64,000 nt of DNA from Lingula anatina (Eukaryota; Brachiopoda; Lingulata; Lingulida; Lingulidae), in NCBI RefSeq assembly GCF_001039355.2, contig NW_019775518.1:184947-248946 (forward strand). The letters run 5' to 3'. Below, piece after piece: positions 1 to 11,166 of the stretch. The notes beneath the pieces were generated by a model, which was not told the DNA's origin, searched no databases, and saw only the letters and a list, made by a program, of their open reading frames with translations. Position numbers and translations under genes: made by a program. Numbering within the stretch: the stretch's first letter is position 1; every line of letters begins with the position of its first letter.

Positions 1-3000
1 GTCCTGATTGACTCTCCTCCCCATCAAAATCATAATTTCCAAACAAAAACAGAGTTTTTTCTATTCTGACCAATTCCACCCACGTTTTTCTCTCATTTGT
101 CCAAGTTGAAGATCATGCAATAAATCCTTAGCTAAATCTCCCCACTACTAAAACAGGTAAGTCACCATGACGACTTGTAACAGTCACCATGACAACTACA
201 GTCAATTCCAATCTGGTGGAAAAATTATTAAACTTACATAACCCATTAAAAAAAACATTTTGAAATGGTTTGTGACAAGACGGTATTACTGCAGTAATCT
301 TTTCCCACTCACAAGGTTAATCATGCCCCAAATGGCATTTACCTAATACAACATCAAAAATCTACCACCAATGGTGAAACATTAAGAATCATCTAATGTT
401 ACTCAGGTTTAAGTTATAAGCTAATCTTACCAATCCAATTAACTGAAAATTGTTTGATCATTTAAGAGATTCAAATGAGTGTGACTAATAGCCCCCTCCT
501 CCTCCATACCTGTGCTGCATAAGGACCTGCAATAATTATTCAACCAAATGCCTAAATACACTGGGACAATTTCTCAGACTTGCCGATCAATGCTCAACCA
601 TCAGTTGGATGCAATGTTCCTGATTAAATTATTTAGTTATTAATGTCTGGACAATCATCTTATGCTGCCATGTCTTCCTGTACACCTCAGAAGGAAATAT
701 CGCAATCAAGTTCTTAAATTCGAGAGGACTAATCATTTTTAAGGTCTGGATTGGCAGAGAGATAAGTAGGTTTAAAAGATATGTAAACAGAAAAAAATTA
801 CCATGGGATATTTTCAAATGTGTTTACTGTAATACAGTACATCTTTAATGCACTAGTTGGTGATCAATTTATGGAATACCTAAACTACAAGGTGAAATTC
901 CACACAGCCCAGAGAGGCTATACACATAGTACGGTACACCATTTACTGACTTCAAAAACCAGACAATGAATTCCAGATCCTAAATGTTGGCAATTTATGT
1001 TGATTTATATACCAGCCACCAGGTCCAGAGTTCCACTTCAAACATGAAGATGTCAGAAATGCATTTCTGGCCACTGTACTAACGCTTCCAATATTAATAC
1101 AAGATGAATTCCAGACTAGAACTGCCTGTAGCTGGCATCTGTTCTAAAAGATGGCCATAACATAGCAAGTGTCAAATCTCTGAGCTTGGGAGTAAAAACC
1201 AAAACGTCCCTCATGTTCCTACTCTTCATAAAACAAAGAGTTGTACGTTCAGACATTTGAACCTGCATGTAATTCTTGTCCAAAAATGCCAGATATGGAA
1301 AGTTAGCGGGGTCTGTAAAATTTATTCAGGGATTTACACTATCACCATTTATCTGTCATATCTCCACTACTAGTTCTTTTCACATTACCTTCCAAAATGG
1401 TGAACATTCTTCTCTGCTCTGTGCCAACCCATGTTATAATGTTGCATTAATTAATAAAAACAGCTGCTGTCTATGAGTAAACAGCATATTACCAATTGTA
1501 CAGAATACTGATCCCCAAATCCACAAATTCCCACAGAGTCACATTATTGGGAAAAAAAGCAGCTAGAGAAAAAATTGCAGTGAGTCTGGTCAAATTATGG
1601 TTCCCTATTTGTAACCTTATGGCACGTTTACACCAGCCCAAACGGTTCTCCCAGGTACAAGTTTTGAACCCAGTTTGAAAAAGGAAGCAGCAAAAAATAC
1701 AAAAATGTAACAACTGACTTCATGAAAAGTCAAAAATGAGCCATTTCCCAATTAAAATGTTCTTGCATTCTTGTTCACCAGTCAGTGACTATGACTTCCC
1801 ATTCTCCTTGTCTCACATCTTTGTATTAGCTCTAGAAGTGCTCTTGTGGCCCTTGTGTGCACTGGGGATGATCCTTTTCACCCATGTGTAAACAGGTCAA
1901 CCCTGACCTCCAATGACTTCATACTGATCCTGAGCAAACATAATACTCGGAAATGATTTTTCTCTTTTTTTAACTTTTCGGTAATTTAAGTCAAGTGGAA
2001 TCATCCACTCAATACAGAAGCCCTGGTTTCTTGCACAAAACATCCTAATAATTTGAAACCCAGTAACTAGCAATGTACCATGTGAAGCACAGAGCAGTTG
2101 TTGTGCTGAAAATGGCTGATGAAAAATAACGAAAAATGCGTCCTCCCTAGGGCCTGGTGATATAATTCCAAAGTTTCTCAACATATTTTTTACTTTTTTT
2201 TTTTTTGGAGGAAACCAATTTTTTAAACAGGAAAAGGAACCCTAATCTACCTATCAATCAATTGGATTATAATACCAAACCAAAGGGCAAATAGCAAAAT
2301 GCTGCCATCTTGTCTAGACATAGTTTTCCAAGTATAGAAATGGCCATGCAAGTGCTCTTTGTAGGGGTCCCAATTACATTAATCAAAGATGTTTTCAAAA
2401 TTAGCAAGATAAGTGATCTCAAAGTGTGCAGTGCAAGGTACCTAAGATCAGAACCCTTATTTATTAAAGCACCATTGCATATGCATACCATGGAGTCCAC
2501 ACTTAAAATCAAAATGAACCAGGTCAAAGATAATTTACAAAAGGGTGCACCTCACCAACACGGTTTTCATTCTGTTTCAGATTCTGATTCCATGAAGTCC
2601 GAGAGGATATCCAACCATCTGTTACACTGATATCAATTAGGAGTTAAGCAGCTGCATACCAGGGACCCCACTGTGACCACAAATCTTCCTGGATCTATAT
2701 CCAGACCTCCAACAGGTGTGGAACTGACCACATGGACATTACCCATGACCATCAATCTTTATGACTAATACTGGGTCCATGCCTATTAGAAACTGGACTC
2801 ATTGAACTGATCCTGACTGATCCTCCTTCATTATTCTCAGAGAGCAGTGTTCAACAACAACCTTTTACTTAATAAATATTTCAGATTTCTTTGAAAGCTA
2901 ACCTCTGTTTTCAGTTTCCAAGGGGGTTCATTTTTTTAATAATGACCTTATTTTACCCCTTCAACTGACCCTTGAGAAAAACATAGAACCTAGATAAGTT

Positions 3001-3363
3001 TTGAAACAGAGCAGACTTTTTCTGTCTAAAAATTATTTCTTTCAAACATCCACCCCCTACCCCCCAAATCGCAAAATCCCCTGCATATGGGTGTGGCCAA
3101 ATGAACTTAATTTGTCATCACCTGGCATCCTGTAATCTTAACACTGCAACAGGTCTCTTCCTTATCTTGTCCTATCCTAATCCCATTGATCTGACAGACA
3201 TAATGAAATCTTCCCCTCTCATTAACTTGTTGTCTCTCAGGGTTTGCATCAGGTTAATGAACATGTCTGAGGGGATTACAATTCAATAAGAACTTTCTGA
3301 ACAAAATCACCATGCACCTCTTCCTGGTGCTTGTTTTCAAGGACAACAAGCCTGGGCTGATGA
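1..3363. other. Non-coding stretch, no gene seen
   Basis: AT-rich sequence with stop codons in all frames and no open frame longer than about 106 codons. I see no conserved protein motif, splice-consistent exon series or RNA gene. It may be intergenic or intron of a gene beginning outside the window; nothing in the sequence decides between these. Confidence 0.6.
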
Positions 3364-3987
3364 TTAAAGTCATAATAACTCTTCGTTTTGGCCAAAAATT
3401 GGATTTTCCTGGAAAAAACGGCAATTTTCCCGTACTTACCAATGGCCAACGACCCCATTCCTGCATTCAAAGTTAATCCAGGGTTTTTTTCCTAAACGTA
3501 CGGTTTTTGTTAAAATCTCTTAAGAGATTTTAACTAACGGAGCTCTCTCTGACATTGCAAAGTCACTGGTGACCTACTTAAAACCGCGGGAAAAGCAGAC
3601 AACAACAACACTATATAAGATTCATGAGATAAATTCGTCTTTTGGTTAAAAATGCATTTATATCCACAATGTGTGCCATTCTGGGCTTTTCGTTATCCGA
3701 CGCACTGTACAAAAACTCGCAACTTACGTCTGAGGGTTTCCCGCCATGTTATTTTGGTCTCGAATGAACGCGAGAATCCGCGTGACACCATTACGTCATT
3801 AGCAACGAATGCACTTGTCGACCGGAAAAAAGGGATCGAAAGCCCTATTGACAAGCACAGATTTTAGTTTTCCTACAATAACAGCCGTTTTAGTGGTAAA
3901 ATACAATAGAATATATTTTCATGCGTTGTTTACAATGTATTTCATGCGGATTTTTGAATCTCAAAGGAAGAGTTATTATTGCTTTAA
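3364..3987. mobile_element. TTAA-flanked inverted-repeat element, copy 1
   Basis: The left end carries TTAA then a short spacer and ATAATAACTCTTCG. The right end carries the inverse, GAAGAGTTATTATT, then a spacer and TTAA. The interior has the palindrome TCTCTTAAGAGA near 3518 and no coding capacity. A shorter relative lies at 32426-32770, with matching ends and a matching stretch around TTTTGGCCAAAAAT. A non-autonomous DNA transposon is the best explanation. The TTAA at both ends suggests a piggyBac-like mobiliser, but the TTAA could simply be part of the terminal repeat. Confidence 0.65.
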
Positions 3988-6271
3988 GTTTTATCAAGAT
4001 AAAAAAGTGTTAAGTTTTTTTGTTTTTTTTTTCAAAAAGCTATGAGTCTAAAGTCTTGGCTTCCCATCTACATAAGACAGTAAACTTCCCTTGAGGAAAT
4101 TCTGAACTTTCATTAAAAGAAGATTCTCAGCGAGACTCTCCAAGTTTTAACAGCCCGGCCTGTTTTAACTGCTACACCATCCTGCTTTCCGACAGGTGTA
4201 AGACTGCCCAAAGGATATTCAATAACACTTGACCATCAATCTTGACCTGTTGACCATCAATTTTGACCTGAGACAGGTGTGGGATATCATATGTACCTAT
4301 CAGTAGCACTGGACACTGAACTAAGGACAGTATGATGATCCATCTCTCTCTCCTTCCTTGTCTCCCCCATCCTTCCTGTGCAACAGATGGACATCTGATC
4401 CATTAGGGAAGAATGAGTTTTTAGTTCTCTGAAACCCTATTGGAAAACATCAAAACCGGTGGTTCATCATACTTGCAATTCCAAACTGTTTTTACATAAC
4501 AGGGATGGCATACCTACAATATCATCCCAACCAAGTGGAAAAAATAAATATTCTCTCTGTTTCTATCAAGATTTCACCAACCTTGTTCTTCAAAGGTCCA
4601 ATGCCAAGTCTACAGGCAAGTCCAATTCAACTCACTTTAAGTTAATTCTATACTGATCCTGACAAAGATGATCTGAATTGGGTCAAGCTGCTACAAATCC
4701 ATCTGATATGTAGGTCGAGAGCTTTGATAATTGTGACATCTTTGAGCTGTTTCTGGGCACCTTTGTTGTGTCTGCCACCCAAGCCACACACTACACACAT
4801 AGTGGGAAGCTCCACTCATATATCCACTGGAAACCCATTAGGGGAACACTCAATAGCATAGTATGGCTGGCTCTTGAAAAAGACAGCATACCCTGTTACT
4901 ATTTGGATAGGGAGTTCTTTTGGACTCACCTCTATCCAGAATTGCCACTGTGAAAGTGGTTTACTATTTCAAAAGAATTACAAGTAAACTGCAAGCCCCC
5001 CCCCCTCCCGTTTTATTTTCCTCCCTCGTTTTCTGCTCTGTGTATTTTATAAAAAGACTTTGTTGAAATTTGACTTTCTTCTAATATGAAATAAAGTTTG
5101 AAATCATCTCAATCCTTGACATCAGATGTCTTCAGGTCAGTAATTTTGTAATAAACAGCCACCAGGTGTTGCATTGTTTCTGCTGACAAGAGGCACTGGC
5201 CTGGAAAATCTTTGACATGTTTGTGGGGTTTTTTTTCATTGATGTCCCTTACAAATGGTATTTCTTAAGAACTAAGGTCAAACTGAAATAATGTTATATT
5301 CCTTTTATAATGGAAAAAATTCTCCAATTATCCTTTTGTCCTTTTGACCTAAACCATGTACATGATAATATAATTTGTTCATCTTGTAAAAATTACATTA
5401 GCAATCAGATAAACTATACAGCCAATCTGACATTGTGGGCCTGAAATTCAACCTCTCTGAGAGTCTCTCACTTTTCAATATACCAATCATGAATGCACTG
5501 GATCAGTACTCCCCCAAACCCACCTTCCACAAGAGACCAATGGTGACCAGTAGCCTAGTTCATAATCTGATAAATTCTGGAATTGATGAACAGTGTTTTA
5601 TTTCTGGATCAACATAATATCAAGGGTGTAAGGAGATCCAGCTAGCCTCCAAGATAACCTCTCATCAATAATTGTCTGCTGGAGTGAACCAAATTGAATT
5701 GTTACCCTACACCTGGTACAGTACATATACCTAGTAGAGCCCTATACAAGGTTTAGGTTTTTATATACAGCCAGTTTACTCTTCTATGTTCTAAAATGAA
5801 CATAAAAGGTCATAAAAACAAAAACAAAAGTTAACGTATTATATGAAGACAAGATGACCCATTTTGGTCAAAGCATGAATATAGTTTGTTCGAAACATTT
5901 GTCAGTTAGTTTATAACTTGCTAAAATAATCGATTTGATTTATTGTGCGTGATTTTGACTCAAAACGTGTTTGTCACTGTACACCCTGACAATGTACTTA
6001 ATGCCTCATATTAAGACGGTAATTTAATTTTTTTTTTTCAAATTCTGCTAATATTCCAATGGTGCACTAATAACTTGAGGAATGGAACCGCCGTGCAAAA
6101 AATAAAGGAGAAACATGAAAAAAAAAAAAAAAAAAAAAAAAAAAACGACTCCCACTTAGGCGACAATGACAGGAAATTTGCAGCAAGGTGATGGCAAAAT
6201 GTTCAGCTGGGCCTGTTCAGACACTACCTACTCTCTATGGGACCATTCCCAGACCCTATCGTACAAACTAT
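3988..6271. other. Non-coding stretch with two AATAAA sites
   Basis: No coding exon recognised. AATAAA hexamers lie on the plus strand at 5090-5095 and 6101-6106. The second is followed 12 bases later by a run of 28 A (see the separate entry). A C-rich run is present near 4998. Confidence 0.5.
6101..6145 (+). repeat. Polyadenylation hexamer followed by A28 tract
   Basis: AATAAA at 6101-6106 is followed 12 bases later by an uninterrupted run of 28 A at 6118-6145. This arrangement resembles the 3' end of a polyadenylated transcript copied back into the genome. I find no coding remnant upstream, so the source transcript is not identified. A plain A-tract arising by slippage is the alternative. 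Confidence 0.45.
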
Positions 6272-6461
6272 GGATCGATCTATCTCCAAGGGGATTCTCA
6301 TTAGTTTGCAATCAACTTAAGCGGCTTAGGGTCTGTCACGCCTACTGAAGCCACTAGGGGGTAACTAATTATCATTTAGCAGCTTCAGTAGGTATGCCAG
6401 ACATCTTAGCTGCTTAAGTTGATTGCAATTTAGTGAGAAACACCTTGGAGAGGGATCGATC
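6272..6461. mobile_element. Inverted-repeat element with GGATCGAT ends, copy 1
   Basis: The two halves are imperfect inverse complements for about 80 bases. The left half starts GGATCGATCTATCTCCAAGG and runs through TTGCAATCAACTTAAGC and CCTACTGAAGC; the right half repeats these in reverse, ending in ATCGATCC. The short centre contains AGGGGGTAACTAATTA. There is no open frame of note. A diverged relative sits at 63251-63418. Read as a foldback or MITE-type element. Confidence 0.75.
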
Positions 6462-8256
6462 CTGTTAGATTGATCTAGGTACTAGGAACCCAGTTCAACT
6501 GTAGGAATTTGTTGAAGGAATAAATTGCCAGGACAAACAGCCAACTAACTGGTGTCTAACTGATGAATTATGTCACTGGGGCTTTGATATGACTTCTGTG
6601 ATATGTAAAGAGCTATGGTAATTGTTCTGCATTTGGCTCCAACAGCTGTATCGCATTTCCAGAGAGTTATGTAATACCAGGAGACATCGTGCATGGGGTC
6701 TGAAAAATGCTTTAATATTCTGCTTGAAGCAAGGCAATCAAATCAACAGAAATATCATCAGAGCCTTGAGTTCAGCTTGTGAATTTATGCTTAATCCAAA
6801 TTAAACCAATCACCTTTTGTTCAACATTTCTAACTTTAAGACATATAAGTTTTCCAATAATTTCTCTATTAAGGCAAATAAATGTCTTTTCCACTTTTCA
6901 ATAATTCAACAATTTCAGAGGAGTTGGATCTATCCACTGCAAGATACAGCTTGGTTTTTACTTTCACATAAGCACATGACAGACAAGGAGATAACCTCGT
7001 CCTGTCAGCTGTCAAATAAAGAATCCAGCTGTCTAATAAAACAGTTGTTGATTCAATTGAAGACAAAACCTTGAGAAAAAAGTCTGAAAACAAAACCCCC
7101 GAGTGGGAAATGTCAGGCAAAGCAAAGCTACATTTGTGAATGAACTGGTCCACTTTACAAATCCATTCTATTGTTCATCAATTGCTATATAAACATCTCC
7201 ACACAATTAAAAAAGTGCCTTCAACTTTTTTCAGCCTCCTACAATGATTTTATAACTTTCTACAATCTCAAAGTACAAAACAATATTAGTTTCTGATTAA
7301 AAGGTAACAGCTGACTCACATGATTTCTCTTTTCCCATCATACAAACAACTTATTCTAATGTTGGCAAATCTTCACATTTACACGTATTCTACATATTAT
7401 TTAACTTAAGACAAGTTTTTACAGACCTGTGTTATTCTAATGTTAATATTGTTAATGAATATATATATATATAATATTGTTAGACAACAAATCACGTGCA
7501 TTGAACGGTTGAGTAGTTGCAGCCTATAGCAAGTCAGCAGCAAATTTTAAAGCCATGGTACCTGCCCTTCTTAACTGAAGAGAATACAGTAAAGTCATAA
7601 CTGACATCAGAATATATACACAGTGTACCAGAGTAGAAATGACCAGTTTTCCCACTTGTTCTGCTGCGGGGTCAGTCTCTATCTGATGACCAGATACATG
7701 AAATGATACACTCTGTCGGATGGCTAAATTTGTTCTCACTCCACAGGAGCTAACAGACTGGCTTGGTTGCTGAATGTTGGGGTTCCAAATGGGGGTTTTG
7801 TGTAAGGAAAAATGTCCTTCTGCATAAGTTCGGGACTTCAAAATTTCTGCTGTGGTGAAGCATTCAGGAGTTTTTAATTCAATCTTTATATATGGAATTC
7901 TTTACTTAAAATTGTGGTAAATGGTAAATTGTACACTTTGTTGCACATTTAACTCTAACTCTCCATAAAGTTACAGTGATGACAAAAAAAGGTCCTATTA
8001 ACACACCCAAATTACTTTATTAGTTAATTATAAGCAGATTAGTGTTTTATGACAAAAAAACAAGTGTTTTTGCCAGTTTGGTCAAAACTGGCGAAACTAG
8101 TCTTAAGCAACTAATGACTTCATAAAAGTAAAACCCAACACAGTCAAAATCAATTAGTTTATTATGTAATACTCCAATCTAAATCATACAATGAAGTTAA
8201 TTCATCAAGCCACCCAATGTATGCTGGTTCCACCATTTTCATTCTACAGACTTAAG
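6462..8256. other. Non-coding stretch
   Basis: AT-rich with a short AT microsatellite near 7460-7473. No exon, RNA gene or long repeat recognised. Confidence 0.5.
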
Positions 8257-8477
8257 CCCCCTTTACACTGGACGGAGTCCTTTCTGCGTCCAGCAGTACG
8301 GCCCCTTTTGAGAGTTAAAAAATTATAATACTTTACGGCCGACAACTGGCCGATCATTGAGCATTCAATCTGATACAAAATCGATGCTTGTGCCTCCTTC
8401 TTATTAAGACCACAGCGATGCCAAATTTCATGGTCGCAGAAAGGACGCAGAAAGGACGCCGTCCAGTGTAAAGGGGG
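8257..8477. mobile_element. MITE with CCCCCTTTACACTGGACGG termini
   Basis: The left end reads CCCCCTTTACACTGGACGG followed by AGTCCTTTCTGCGTCC. The right end is its near-perfect inverse: GGACGCAGAAAGGACG, then CCGTCCAGTGTAAAGGGGG. The terminal inverted repeats are about 35 bases long and separated by about 150 bases without coding capacity. I could not find a convincing target-site duplication. Structure is that of a non-autonomous DNA transposon. Confidence 0.8.
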
Positions 8478-9149
8478 TATTACAGGCAACCTACAGGGGA
8501 GAAGAAGGTTATGTGTGACTCATGCCATGTAATTGGAAGGTGAGTACCTGATCCTGACACGGCTTATCTAATATTTCATATCTTAAAGAGAAGAATCCAG
8601 GTGAAAAAAAAATCCCATTACTTGGCATTTTATAACTGGCATTGCCATAACTTATAGGTACAGTATTTGCTTCTGAAAGGTACATATGCTACAAAAATGC
8701 ACTTGTACAGAGCATTTTATTTCAAATCTTGAGTACTTTCAATTATTGTCAAAGATATCTTAAATTAACATGTGGCAACACATTAAATGGGTTATGCCTC
8801 TCGTTGGAGTGTAAAGAACAGAGATAAGCACCTCAAATGTAGCAAAAAACTAGAAACCAGAATACTACACCAACGCCAATATCAAAACCTTCTGCCCCTC
8901 AATTACTTCTTTTCCAGACCAGTCACTGAATCAGATTTGATCTTGCTTCTCAATTTTCCCTGTAATCCACCCTTACCAAATTTCTCAGACACATGTCACA
9001 TGGCTTTATCTGATTGGAAACGACCACTGAGTAATTCAAAAACTAATCCAGAACACTTGGAACAACTAGCTGCCTACCCCAAGATTGGTTCTTGACTTCC
9101 TGCCAAGTGCCCATCAGGAGTTTTAAAAGCTTTTTCGTTTTTTTGGGGA

Positions 9150-9340
9150 GGACCCATTCAGAATGAATTTTTCTGACCCAGCTTATGCGCAAAAACTATA
9201 CGGGCTAACGAGCCCCATGGAGACTCTCGCTGAATGCAATCAGGTGAATAGACTAACACGCCTCCTGTTGCTTCCAACGTACTGGTATAATGATCATCAC
9301 CAACTTTTCTGTATTCTACTCAACCCCCTGTGGGTGTGTT
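9150..9340. mobile_element. Dispersed repeat related to the element at 33280-33675
   Basis: The segment around GCTGAATGCAATCAGG, AGACTAACACGCC, CGTACTGGTATAA and TTCTGTATTCTACTC matches, with scattered differences, the left part of the element at 33280-33675, in the same order and orientation. The shared AATGAAT near the left edge suggests the terminal repeat is partly retained. A small open frame crosses the repeat and is not considered a gene. Confidence 0.6.
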
Positions 9341-9420
9341 CAGACAGGTTCTCATTTAAACAACAATTTAGGTCTAAAATACCTCACCAAAGGCACTCAT
9401 CAGACATCACATATGAATAA

Positions 9421-11020
9421 GCTTCAGAAGGTTACCTTTGTGACAGGCCACTTCTGTCGGTCTATCTGATAAGTAATGCAGTTTTGGACCTAAAACTGGC
9501 TTAAATTATAAGTTGTCTGAACAGATCTTACGAGAGCAACCACACCAATTCTGACAACCACAGCCAGGACTGAGGAGATAGACAATACACTTCCCTGTTC
9601 AACAGTAATAAGACCCTGCGTTGGAGACTGGAACAACGTCATTTAAGTGTGTTGTGTCAGGCGGGGTAAAAAGGTTTTCTGTTGAAATCAAGAGCTTTAA
9701 TTAATAACTTCCGACAACCTAAGACATAAACAATGACATCATGTGCGGCTGACTGTATACACAGTTGAAAGATCAGCAGGAAAGTTTACACCAAGTCTGA
9801 CTTAGCTTTACATGGGGATTTGACACTCTCCCAAATGCTCCATCATTTTTATTAATCTATTGGTTTTTTCTTCAACAGGGAGTACTACATCTAACATTCT
9901 TTAACAAGTCTTCACTCATGACTCATCATTATGCATAAAGAAAACGATCATAATGAACAATTTACCACTTGATATTTACATGTAAATGGCAGACATAAAC
10001 GAACAAAAACTAGTAAAGCTGTCTCCTCCTCTACCACGCTTGTTATAGATCAAATATATATGACTATGAATCCCATGACTAAGCAAAGGATCATTTTCAA
10101 TTACCCAAAACCAAAAGAAAACCTCCAGGCATCTTTGTGGCAACATTTATAACATCTGCAATGGTGCATATCAGAAGACAAGTTATGCCAGAGAGTAATT
10201 CTTGCAGAAACTATGCACTGATGGTAGAGTTGAGGAATGTTCATCTATCATATGGTTGTCTATATCATTTTCAAGGAAATTACCTGGCTATATTCTAGGG
10301 TCAAGGTTAGGGCAAAAACAAGGAATACGATGTATTAGACATCATTTGCAACAATCTAGTACCACTGTCATCTAAATTTATAATATTATTAACATGTATT
10401 CTACCATTTTTATTGGAATGTGAAATCTCTGATGGCTTCCAAGGCCTCAGCTTAAAATTAATGAAATTGTAAATATTAGTTTTGTCTTGTTTTTTATTTT
10501 TTTTTTCAATTTTTTTCTGGAATACAGCATTCTATATTTCAAGCAGTCGTAATGAATGTCTTGTACCTGAAACTGGCAAAGGGCTACATGTACAAGTACT
10601 TTTTCACCACAAACTTATCAACAGATAAATTCATTTTGGCTCCAAACTTTCCTTAGTCTTTGCATACTCCTCATGTGGTCCTATTCCCCCTGGGAGCTGT
10701 GTGATGTCAGTAATAACTGATAAAGATCAGCACAAAGAGTATAAAATACATCCCGCCCTGCTGCTGTCAAATTAGCTGTCAACCCATCCCACATTACATC
10801 ATCATTAAGTTGTGATTTAATGGGTGCAGTGCTTCGCCTTTCACAGGCAATTTTAATTTTGTGATAATCATTCACTTTTTATTGAGTCACAACATGTGAG
10901 GTGACTCAGAAAAGTAACAATCTTTGTACTCTGTTCTGACATGGTGGTTTATGCTTTTATATTTTCATCAAGGATGAACTGGAACCCACTAAAGAAGAGA
11001 ACCCAGCTAGATTAACCTTG
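9421..11020. other. Non-coding stretch
   Basis: No supportable gene. AT-rich, with a T-rich tract near 10490-10516 and scattered short open frames without recognisable motifs. Confidence 0.5.
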
Positions 11021-11166
11021 GAGCGCACTCAGAACAAGTTGATACGGGGACTAACTGATCCGCAGATTAAATATGGCCGATCTACTTAAAAGCGATGCCG
11101 CTAATCCCCTGATGATCGCCCCTGCATCCACACGTGTTGTTGCTGCAGGGGCCTAGCAATTAAAAC
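11021..11166. mobile_element. GACTAAC/AAATATGGC element family, truncated copy
   Basis: Contains CACTCAGAACAAGTTGAT, GGGACTAACTGATCCGCAG and ATTAAATATGGC in the same order as the elements at 34925-35125 and 38821-39001. Further right, GCAGGGGCCTAGCAATTA is the inverse of an internal piece of the 34925 copy. No matching right terminus is visible, so this copy is truncated or rearranged. Confidence 0.6.
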
